64,000 nucleotides of DNA, taken from NCBI RefSeq assembly GCF_015453285.1, contig NZ_JADLZT010000004.1, forward strand, positions 248,001 to 312,000, written 5' to 3'. Both the position numbers and the translations under genes were made by a program. This DNA comes from Lysobacter niastensis (lineage in GTDB: Bacteria > Pseudomonadota > Gammaproteobacteria > Xanthomonadales > Xanthomonadaceae). The notes beneath the pieces are model-generated. The model saw only the letters and a program-made list of their open reading frames with translations. It was not told where the DNA came from and did not search any database. Shown piece after piece: positions 57,436 through 64,000 of the stretch. The first letter of the stretch is position 1, and every line of letters begins with the position of its first letter.

Positions 57436-58734
57436 TCAGGCCAGCGCTTCCTCATCCTCGCGCTCGATCGCCCGCCAGCCGATGTCGTGGCGGTGGAACT
57501 CGCCGTGCCACGAAATGCCCGCCACTTCTGCATAAGCGAGGCGCTGTGCATCGGCCACCGAGTCGCCCAGCGCGCACACGCACAGCACGCGGCCGCCAGA
57601 GGTGATGACGTGTTCGCCTTCCAGCGTGGTGCCGGCGTGGAAGACCTTGGTGTCTTCGATGTCGGGCGTATCCCAGGCGCTGATCACGTCGCCGGTACGC
57701 GGCGTGCCGGGGTAGCCCTCTGCCGCCATCACCACGCCGAGCGACGGGCGCGGGTCCCACTTCGCCTTGGCTTCGTGCAGCCTTTCGTCGATCGCCGCTT
57801 CGACCAGGTCGAGCAGGTCCGACTGCAGGCGCAGCATTACCGGCTGCGTTTCCGGGTCGCCGAAGCGCACGTTGTACTCGATGACCTTCGGCGCGCCATG
57901 CTTGTCGATCATCAGGCCCGCGTAGAGGAAGCCGGTGAACGGAATGCCGTCGGCGGCCATGCCGCGCACGGTCGGCTCGACGACTTCGCGCATCACGCGC
58001 GCATGCACTTCCGGCGTGACCACCGGCGCCGGCGAGTACGCACCCATGCCGCCGGTGTTGGGGCCGGTGTCGCGATCGCCCACGCGCTTGTGGTCCTGGC
58101 TGGTCGCCATCGGCAGGGCGGTCTTGCCGTCGACCATCGAAATGAAACTGGCTTCCTCGCCGTCGAGGAACTCCTCGATCACCACGCGCGCGCCGGCCGC
58201 GCCGAATGCGTAGTCGGACAGCATGTCGGTGATGGCGGCCTCCGCTTCGGCCAGGCTCATCGCGACGATGACGCCCTTGCCGGCCGCCAGGCCGTCGGCC
58301 TTGATGACGATGGGCGCGCCTTTCGCCTGCACGTATTCCAGCGCGGCGTCGGCCTCGGTGAAGACGGCGTAGTGCGCGGTCGGGATGCCGTGGCGCGCGA
58401 GGAAGTCCTTGGCGTAGGCCTTGCTGCCTTCCAGCTGCGCAGCGGCGGCGGTCGGCCCGAAGATGCGAAGCCCGTGTTCGCGGAAACGGTCGACGACACC
58501 CGCCACCAGCGGTGCCTCGGGTCCGACGACAGTGACGGCGATGTCCTCGTCCTTGACCAGCTTCAGGAGGCCGTCGATGTCGGTGGCGGCAACGGCGACG
58601 TTGCGGCACTTGTCCTCGGTGGCGGTGCCGGCATTGCCAGGTGCCACCAGCACTTCGGAGATGCGCGCCGACTGCGCCAGCTTCCAGGACAGCGCATGCT
58701 CGCGTCCGCCCGAACCGATAACGAGGACTTTCAT
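57436..58734 (-). CDS. purD: Phosphoribosylamine-glycine ligase
   Basis: A 432-residue ATP-grasp enzyme of normal length making GAR in de novo purine synthesis. The N-terminus MKVLVIGSGGREHALSWKLA, the loops GPTAAAAQLEGSKAYAKDFLARH and the ATP-grasp residues GAYSPAPVVTPEV and EYNVRFGDPETQ are diagnostic. Last gene of the minus-strand purine/translation run; GNAT and purH are upstream. Convergent with the cupin gene. Confidence 0.97.
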   Translation of the reverse strand: MKVLVIGSGGREHALSWKLAQSARISEVLVAPGNAGTATEDKCRNVAVAATDIDGLLKLVKDEDIAVTVVGPEAPLVAGVVDRFREHGLRIFGPTAAAAQLEGSKAYAKDFLARHGIPTAHYAVFTEADAALEYVQAKGAPIVIKADGLAAGKGVIVAMSLAEAEAAITDMLSDYAFGAAGARVVIEEFLDGEEASFISMVDGKTALPMATSQDHKRVGDRDTGPNTGGMGAYSPAPVVTPEVHARVMREVVEPTVRGMAADGIPFTGFLYAGLMIDKHGAPKVIEYNVRFGDPETQPVMLRLQSDLLDLVEAAIDERLHEAKAKWDPRPSLGVVMAAEGYPGTPRTGDVISAWDTPDIEDTKVFHAGTTLEGEHVITSGGRVLCVCALGDSVADAQRLAYAEVAGISWHGEFHRHDIGWRAIEREDEEALA

Positions 58735-58882
58735 GCGGCGGGCTCCTGCCTGTGCGCGACGTGGGACTCGATTTTACGTGACCGGCCCCAGCGACGGCGA
58801 AAATCAGCGCGCGATGAACCGGTGTCAGTCAGTCGAACGTCGCCGGAGGCCACGATCGGCCTGCGGTCTTCGGCTTCGCGAG

Positions 58883-59383
58883 TCAGGTCAGGCCGAAAGC
58901 GGTGTGGTAGCGGACTTCGCCGTCAGGAATCGTGCCGCCCAGGGCAAGCGCCATGAAATATTCGGGCGGAACGTTGGCGAGGCGCGCGCCTTCGCCGGCG
59001 CGAAAGCCGAACTGCTGGTAAAAGCCGGGTTCGCCCAGCACCACGCAACCGGCGGCGCGCATGCGTTCGAGTTCGGTGAGGCCGGCCCGCACCAGCGCCT
59101 TGCCGACGCCGTGGCGCTGGTCGCGCGGCAGTACCGCTATCGGCGCCAGGCCGTACCACTGGCCAGTCGTGGCGGGCGAGAGCGTGACCGGTGAGAAGGC
59201 GATGTGGCCGGCGATGCGGCCGTCGATGTCCGCGACCAGCGACAGCGACAGCGCCTGTGCTTCACGCAGTGCATCGACGATGCGCTGTTCGGGGCCGCCA
59301 TCGCCGGGTTGTCCGGCGAAGGCAGCGCCGATGACGTCGCGGATCGCCGCGTGGTCAGCTTCGGTTTCAGTGCGTATCCACAT
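58883..59383 (-). CDS. GNAT-family N-acetyltransferase (YhbS-like)
   Basis: A 166-residue acetyltransferase with the acetyl-CoA loop QRHGVGKALVRAGL near residue 90. The N-terminus WIRTETEADHAAIRDVIGAAF fits, as does GEPGFYQQFGFRAGEGARLANVP, the YhbS pattern. Substrate unknown. It sits between purH and purD, which are adjacent in many relatives, but the purine link is not functional as far as known. Confidence 0.92.
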   Translation of the reverse strand: MWIRTETEADHAAIRDVIGAAFAGQPGDGGPEQRIVDALREAQALSLSLVADIDGRIAGHIAFSPVTLSPATTGQWYGLAPIAVLPRDQRHGVGKALVRAGLTELERMRAAGCVVLGEPGFYQQFGFRAGEGARLANVPPEYFMALALGGTIPDGEVRYHTAFGLT

Positions 59384-59454
59384 GGGAACCTCCGTTGTTC
59401 CGCGCAGTGTGCCGCGGCTGCGGTTATGGCGCGGTCAGTGGGGTCGGCCCCACC

Positions 59455-59485
59455 AAAACGACAATCCCGGCCGGAGCCGGGATTG
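59455..59485 (-). terminator. Rho-independent terminator of purH
   Basis: The stem CAATCCCGGC (59462-59471) and GCCGGGATTG (59476-59485) has a 4-base loop and, on the minus strand, is followed by TCGTTTTGG. It lies about 25 bases after the purH stop. Confidence 0.82.
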
Positions 59486-59508
59486 CGTAGCGCTCAAGGC
59501 CGGAAGCC

Positions 59509-61092
59509 TCAGTGGCGGAAATGACGCACGCCGGTGAACACCATCGCGATGCCGTGTTCGTCGGCCGCGGCGATGACTTCGTTGTCGCGCATCGAACCGC
59601 CCGGCTGGATCACCGCCTTGATGCCGGCTTCCGCCGCGGCGTCGATGCCGTCGCGGAACGGGAAGAACGCATCGGAGGCCATCACCGAACCCGGCACCAC
59701 CAGCCCGGCATCGGTCGCCTTGATGCCGGCGATGCGCGCCGAATAGACGCGGCTCATCTGGCCCGCGCCGACGCCGATCGTGCGGTGGTCCTTGGCGTAC
59801 ACGATGGCGTTGGACTTGACGTACTTGGCCACGCGCCAGGCGAACAGCAGGTCGTCGAGCTGCTCCTTCGTGGGCGCGAGCTTGGTGACGACCTTCAATT
59901 CCTCGCGCGTCACTTCGCGGATGTCGCTGGTTTGCATCAGCAGGCCCGAGCCGACGCGCTTGACGTCCATGTTGTTGCGGCCTTCGCCATGCGGGATGCG
60001 CAGCACGCGCACGTTCGCCTTCTTCCTCGCGTAATCGAGCGCGCCATCCTCGTAATCCGGCGCGATGAGCACCTCGACGAACTGCCGGTCGAGAATGGCC
60101 TTGGCGGTAGCCGCATCGAGCTTCGTGTTGAAGGCGATGATGCCGCCGAAGGCGGAGGTCGGGTCGGTGGCGTAGGCCAGTTCGTAGGCATCGCCGCAGG
60201 CCACGCCCTCGGCGACGCCGCAGGGGTTGGCGTGTTTGACGATCACACAGGCCGGGCGCTCGAACTGACGCACGCATTCCCACGCCGCGTCTGCGTCGGC
60301 CAGGTTGTTGAAACTCAGTTCCTTGCCCTGCAGCTGGGTGAACGTCGCCAGCGTGCCCGGCACCGGCCACAGGTCGCGGTAGAACGCGCCGTGCTGGTGA
60401 GGGTTCTCGCCGTAGCGCAGGTCCATGACCTTGACGAAGTTGCTGTTCTGCTGCGCCGGGAACAAGGCGCGCGAGCCGTCGTCGTTGAGCGCCGACAGGT
60501 AGTCGCTGATGCAGGCGTCGTACTGGGCGACGCGGTTGAACGCGGCGACCGACAGGCGAAAGCGCGTGGCCGCCGACAGCGTGCCGCCGTTGCCGTCGAG
60601 CTCGGCGACGATGCCGGCGTACTGCGCCGGATCGGTCGCCACGGCGACGCGCGCGAAGTTCTTCGCCGCCGAACGCAGCATGGCCGGGCCGCCGATGTCG
60701 ATGTTCTCGACGATGTCCTCCATCGAGCTGTCCGGATTGGCCGAGACCTTCTCGAACGGATACAGGTTCAGCACCAGCAGGTCGATCGCCGCGATGCCGT
60801 GCTGCGCCATCACCTCGTCGTCGGTGCCGGCGCGGCCGAGCAGGCCGCCGTGCACGATCGGATGCAGCGTCTTGACGCGGCCATCCATCATTTCGGGGAA
60901 GCCGGTGACGTCGGCGACATCCTTGACCGGCAGGCCGGCATCCCGGATCGCCTTGGCGGTGCCGCCGGTGGACAGCAGTTCGACGCCGTGGGCGTGGAGC
61001 GACCGGGCCAGTTCGATCAGGCCGGTCTTGTCGGAAACGGAAAGCAGCGCGCGGCGGAGTTTCACCGGCGGGGCGGCAGGATCGATGCTCAT
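59509..61092 (-). CDS. purH: Bifunctional AICAR formyltransferase/IMP cyclohydrolase
   Basis: A 527-residue protein of expected length. The N-terminal MGS-like IMP cyclohydrolase domain has [17 protein letters not shown] and [13 protein letters not shown]. The AICAR transformylase domain has [26 protein letters not shown] and [15 protein letters not shown], and ends in TGVRHFRH. It performs the last two steps of IMP synthesis. Start 61092 ([17 protein letters not shown]) matches the family; the open frame beyond is not conserved. fis lies upstream in the same direction after 152 bases. Confidence 0.97.
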   Translation of the reverse strand: MSIDPAAPPVKLRRALLSVSDKTGLIELARSLHAHGVELLSTGGTAKAIRDAGLPVKDVADVTGFPEMMDGRVKTLHPIVHGGLLGRAGTDDEVMAQHGIAAIDLLVLNLYPFEKVSANPDSSMEDIVENIDIGGPAMLRSAAKNFARVAVATDPAQYAGIVAELDGNGGTLSAATRFRLSVAAFNRVAQYDACISDYLSALNDDGSRALFPAQQNSNFVKVMDLRYGENPHQHGAFYRDLWPVPGTLATFTQLQGKELSFNNLADADAAWECVRQFERPACVIVKHANPCGVAEGVACGDAYELAYATDPTSAFGGIIAFNTKLDAATAKAILDRQFVEVLIAPDYEDGALDYARKKANVRVLRIPHGEGRNNMDVKRVGSGLLMQTSDIREVTREELKVVTKLAPTKEQLDDLLFAWRVAKYVKSNAIVYAKDHRTIGVGAGQMSRVYSARIAGIKATDAGLVVPGSVMASDAFFPFRDGIDAAAEAGIKAVIQPGGSMRDNEVIAAADEHGIAMVFTGVRHFRH

Positions 61093-61244
61093 GAGGGGGC
61101 TTTGGGAGGAGGAAAAAGCCCCGGAATTATACGCCGCGGCCCGGGCGGACTCGCGCGCTCCGGTACATGGGTCATGCGGTCGCGCCGGGCTGGGCGCCGC
61201 GCTGACCACCGATGCCGGCTGCGGCAGGGTGATCGGATCCCGGC

Positions 61245-61505
61245 TCAGGCGAGCCCGTAGTCCTTCAGCTTTTTGCGCAATGTGGCGCGATGGATGCCGA
61301 GCATGGCCGCCGCGCGGCTCTGGTTGCCGTCGCAGTGCTCCAGGACTTCCGCGAACAGCGGAATCTCGAGTTCGCGCAGCGCGATCTCGTACAGGTTCTC
61401 GGTGTCAGACCCATTGAGGTCGCCGAGGTAACGGCGGATGGACGTGGCCACATGGTCGCGCAACGGCACGCGATGGCGATTGGCTTCGTTGGCAGCTGCG
61501 TTCAA
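61245..61505 (-). CDS. fis: DNA-binding protein Fis
   Basis: An 86-residue protein from a TTG start supported by AGGGGA about 8 bases upstream. The C-terminal helix-turn-helix is [21 protein letters not shown], almost identical to Fis of other gammaproteobacteria. Fis bends DNA and regulates rRNA, recombination and growth-phase genes. It is shorter than the 98-residue E. coli protein at the N-terminus. Gene order prmA-DUF3426-fis-purH-purD is typical of Xanthomonadaceae. Confidence 0.95.
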   Translation of the reverse strand: MNAAANEANRHRVPLRDHVATSIRRYLGDLNGSDTENLYEIALRELEIPLFAEVLEHCDGNQSRAAAMLGIHRATLRKKLKDYGLA

Positions 61506-61632
61506 AAGGCGTCCCCTGACGTAATCCCGGTCTGGTTCCCCTGCCCGCGATTTGCACGCGGTCCTGCAGACGGGACGGCGAGTCTAGCGCGGGGGCGTCG
61601 CGGTAAACAACGCGACCGTCGGGGGGTGGCCG

Positions 61633-62592
61633 TCAGCGGAAATCGAAGGTAAACGCCACGATCCGCGGTGCAGGTTCGATGACATCGAGCTGGACCGCGG
61701 CGCTCTGGCCGGGCGCCAGCAGATCGGCGGTGCCGTGCTCGCGATACTCGGCGGGGGCGAACGCCCGCTGACCGACCTGGCGGCCGTCGACATCCGACAG
61801 GCTCAGCACGAGTGTGGGCCAGGGCTGGGGCCAGCGAGCGTCGTTGCGGAAGCTGGCGCTGACCGCGAGTACGCCGGCCATGCCGGGTTTGGGTTGCACG
61901 TTGCGGTCCAGCATCGTGAATGCCACCGGCTCATGCCAGGGCGGAAGCTCGCAGCGCAGCACGCTGCACACTGCGGCGACGACAGGCCGCCAGTTCGCCT
62001 GCATGGCCAGTTCCGCGCGCTGCGCCAACAGCAACTGCAGCGCCAGTACCAGCAGCAGCGCGGCGATGGCCACCGGTCCGCGCCAGTTGTGCGGTCGCGC
62101 GGGCGCGGCCTGGCGAGCGCGGGCAAAGCTTGGCGTGGCGCGCGCGTGCGGACGGCGAGGCGTGGCGGCGCGCGCATTCGCTGGCGCCAGCGACGATGCG
62201 GCGATGGATTCCTCGAAGGAAGGCTCGGCTGGTGCGTCGGCGAGGGGCTGCACCGATACCTCAGCCGTATCGGCCGGGGCCGTTTCCGGGGCTTGCGGAT
62301 GCGCTTCCACCGCGGGCGTAGCGGGTGGATCGGAATCCGGCTCCGTGTGCGCTGGCGGCGATTCTTCCGCCACGGGCGCAGGAGTTGCTGCCGCCGTTTG
62401 CGTTGCGGCCACTTCCGTCGCCGCAGGAACCGACGCATCGGCCGTCGGTTGCGCCGCGGCCCGTGTTTTCGCGGCTTTGGCGGCGGGCTCGGCGCGCAGC
62501 AACTCGTCGCAGCGCGGGCAGCGCTGCTTGGGGTTGTGGCGGGTCGTGGCCAGGGCGACCAGGAAACCGCAATGCGGGCAGGGCGCGAACAT
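61633..62592 (-). CDS. Zinc-ribbon and DUF3426 domain membrane protein
   Basis: A 319-residue protein. An N-terminal zinc ribbon CPHCG...CPRCDELL (about 5-31, MJ0042 type) is followed by about 120 residues of Ala/Pro/Glu-rich linker. One membrane helix (about 171-188, VAIAALLLVLALQLLLAQ) and a C-terminal beta-sandwich (DUF3426; LRCELPPWHEPVAF, FTFDFR) complete it. Usually next to prmA and fis; function unknown. The C-terminal domain faces the periplasm by prediction. Confidence 0.93.
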   Translation of the reverse strand: MFAPCPHCGFLVALATTRHNPKQRCPRCDELLRAEPAAKAAKTRAAAQPTADASVPAATEVAATQTAAATPAPVAEESPPAHTEPDSDPPATPAVEAHPQAPETAPADTAEVSVQPLADAPAEPSFEESIAASSLAPANARAATPRRPHARATPSFARARQAAPARPHNWRGPVAIAALLLVLALQLLLAQRAELAMQANWRPVVAAVCSVLRCELPPWHEPVAFTMLDRNVQPKPGMAGVLAVSASFRNDARWPQPWPTLVLSLSDVDGRQVGQRAFAPAEYREHGTADLLAPGQSAAVQLDVIEPAPRIVAFTFDFR

Positions 62593-62628
62593 TCCGGTTA
62601 TTCAATCACGCAGCGGGCACGATTGGCC

Positions 62629-63549
62629 TCAGCCCCGACGCACGCCTGTGACGCGCATCCAGTCTTCGAGCCGGTCGGCGCGCAGCTGGTCGAAGTCCTT
62701 CGCATAGCGCGCCAGCACTTCGTCTTCCTGTCCGGCCAGGATGCCCGACAGCGCGATGTGCCCACCCGGAGCAACGCGCGATGCCAGCGTGTCGGCAAGC
62801 GCGATCAGCGCGGTGGCGAGGATGTTGGCGACCACGACCGGGTAGGTCGCCTGCGGTTCGTCATCGGGCAGGTGCACGGCCATGCGGTCGCTGACGCCGT
62901 TGCGCTCGGCGTTGTCGCGGGTGGCGATCAGCGCTTGCGGATCGTTGTCCACGCCGACGGCCTGTTGGGCGCCGAGCTTGAGCGCGGCCAGCGCGAGGAT
63001 GCCCGAGCCGCAGCCGAAATCGAGCACCCGCGCTTCGCGCAGATGACCTTGCGATGCCAGTTCGTCGAGCCATTGCAGGCACAGCGCGGTCGTCGGGTGT
63101 GTGCCCGAACCGAACGCCAGGCCGGGATCGAGCCGGACCACGGCCGCATCTGGCGCGTCGGCGCCCTCGGGCAGATCGCAGTTCCAGGGCACGATCCAGG
63201 TGTGCGTCCCGAAGCGCAGCGGCTCGTACTGGTCCATCCAGGCGCGTTCCCAGTCCTGGTCCTCGACCTCGCGGAAGCGCACCTGCGACCAGTCCAGGCC
63301 TTCGTCGGCCGCGCCCAGCGCGTAAAGCAGCAGTTCCTGCGGCGTGCCGGCCTCGAACAGCGCGGTCAGCACCAGTTCGTGCCAGAGCGGCGTTTCGCCG
63401 ACGCCGGGCTCGAAGATCGCCTGCTCGTCCGGGGCGTCGGCGTGGGCGTCGGCGAGGGTGACGGCAAGCGCGCCGACGCTCTCCAGCGCGCGCTCGTAGC
63501 GGGGCTGCTGGACTTCGGTGCAGGGCAGGGTGAGTTCGAGGAACGGCAT
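62629..63549 (-). CDS. prmA: Ribosomal protein L11 methyltransferase
   Basis: A 306-residue protein. The N-terminus [10 protein letters not shown] is followed by [23 protein letters not shown]. The SAM-binding motif [20 protein letters not shown] lies near residue 165, with [13 protein letters not shown] just before it and [13 protein letters not shown] after. PrmA trimethylates L11. The start at 63549 is the family start. First gene of the minus-strand run to purD. Confidence 0.96.
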   Translation of the reverse strand: MPFLELTLPCTEVQQPRYERALESVGALAVTLADAHADAPDEQAIFEPGVGETPLWHELVLTALFEAGTPQELLLYALGAADEGLDWSQVRFREVEDQDWERAWMDQYEPLRFGTHTWIVPWNCDLPEGADAPDAAVVRLDPGLAFGSGTHPTTALCLQWLDELASQGHLREARVLDFGCGSGILALAALKLGAQQAVGVDNDPQALIATRDNAERNGVSDRMAVHLPDDEPQATYPVVVANILATALIALADTLASRVAPGGHIALSGILAGQEDEVLARYAKDFDQLRADRLEDWMRVTGVRRG

Positions 63550-63731
63550 GGGGCAACGGGCAACGGGGGAGCGGGCATGTTGGGCCGCGCCCGGGACGGC
63601 GTAAAGAGCGTCCTGCCGCCGGCATGCTGGGTTGCGTGGAAAGCGACAATGTCGATGCGGCAACCGGAGCCAGTTCCCCCTAGAATGGCCGGGATTTTGT
63701 GCCTGCCCGGCAGGCGCTCCAGGAGACGAGG

Positions 63732-63782
63732 ATGCCCGCGCCCCACGGCCGGCCCCGTCCGCACATCGGCGAAGGCCGCTGA
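63732..63782 (+). CDS. 16-residue upstream reading frame with a strong ribosome site
   Basis: ATG 63732 is preceded by AGGAGACGAGG and reads [16 protein letters not shown] before TGA at 63780-63782. The ATG of the next gene is 4 bases after this stop. It is too short to support a fold; it may be a leader peptide or the site of translational coupling. Evidence is the ribosome site and position only. Confidence 0.35.
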   Translation: MPAPHGRPRPHIGEGR

Positions 63783-63785
63783 CGG

Positions 63786-64000
63786 ATGGTGCCGCGCAGC
63801 GCCAACAAACATGTGTTCGGTCTCATCGCGGCGTCCGCGATGCTGGCCGCGCTGTTTTTTGCGCGCGACCATGGCTGGCAGCGGCATGGCGCTCCGGTGA
63901 TGCCGGATGGCGGGGTGGTGGACGCGGTATCCGTGGGCGGTCCCGCCGAGGTGCATGACCTGCCGGCGGCGCCGTTCTCGGGTCGTATCGAGGATGCCGT
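63786..64000 (+). CDS. Exported or membrane-anchored hypothetical protein, 3' truncated by window edge
   Basis: The frame from ATG 63786 runs to the window end (71 residues visible): [25 protein letters not shown], a signal or anchor, then a Pro/Gly/Asp-rich stretch. No family can be recognised from this part. No clear ribosome site of its own; it may be coupled to the 16-residue frame just upstream. It is divergent from prmA. Confidence 0.5.
   Translation, partial: MVPRSANKHVFGLIAASAMLAALFFARDHGWQRHGAPVMPDGGVVDAVSVGGPAEVHDLPAAPFSGRIEDA

Overview
The window is a high-GC (about two-thirds G+C) chromosomal segment from a gammaproteobacterium of the Xanthomonadaceae, most like Lysobacter or a close relative. 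This rests on the gene set (acnD/prpF methylcitrate pair, a DUF3348-DUF802-OmpA-DUF2894 operon, a type Vd patatin, a DUF1302/DUF1329/YCF48/RND set, several secreted proteases), on frequent GTG starts, and on an intergenic hairpin repeat near 14.6 kb typical of the group. It is not phage or plasmid DNA. The assignment is inference from gene content, not a database result.

Layout. 1-2.4 kb: C-terminal three quarters of an AcrB-type RND pump and its terminator. 2.9-9.8 kb: five exported or lipid-anchored proteins in one direction (trypsin-like, subtilisin-like, proline-rich lipoprotein, astacin-like metalloprotease with PPC domain, metallo-beta-lactamase-fold lipoprotein). 10-13.3 kb: phasin with a well-formed promoter/operator, PlpD-like patatin-Omp85, queD. 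13.4-19 kb: prpF, a SRPBCC protein, acnD and an AraC regulator. 19.2-26.5 kb: divergent from the regulator, a tightly packed catabolic run (quinone oxidoreductase, TauD dioxygenase, BKACE enzyme, MFS, DsbA-family, YeiH-family, alpha/beta hydrolase) ending in a membrane-protein gene with an in-frame amber codon. 26.5-29.3 kb: an accessory island, bracketed by inverted short motifs, holding a 148-bp tandem repeat and one exported protein of unknown function. 29.4-37.9 kb: acyl-CoA synthetase, RND/MMPL exporter, YCF48-like, DUF1329 and DUF1302 proteins in one operon. 38.5-45.3 kb: elongator tRNA-Met, rppH, bfd-bfr behind a Fur-like box, DUF4126, bactofilin between two paralogous DUF6776 proteins, erpA-nudC, ampE. 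45.3-48 kb: DUF2752, CD225 and an MFS-acyltransferase fusion. 48.4-52.5 kb: a four-gene motor-like operon. 52.6-57.4 kb: sulfatase, a hypothetical, and a MocR regulator divergent from a CMD-cupin pair. 57.4-63.5 kb: the housekeeping run prmA-DUF3426-fis-purH-GNAT-purD on the minus strand. The last 270 bases hold a small upstream reading frame and the start of an unknown gene.

How they work together. The most system-like unit is the 48.4-52.5 kb operon. It encodes a MotA/TolQ/ExbB-type membrane protein with about 500 cytoplasmic coiled-coil residues and a MotB-like protein with the ion-carrying aspartate and a peptidoglycan-binding OmpA domain. This is the architecture of the ZorA/ZorB motor of the Zorya defence system, but the partners here are DUF3348 and DUF2894 proteins rather than Zorya effectors. 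Second is the multi-catalytic-class exported protease cluster at 2.9-9.8 kb, and third the repeat-bearing island at 26.5-29.3 kb.
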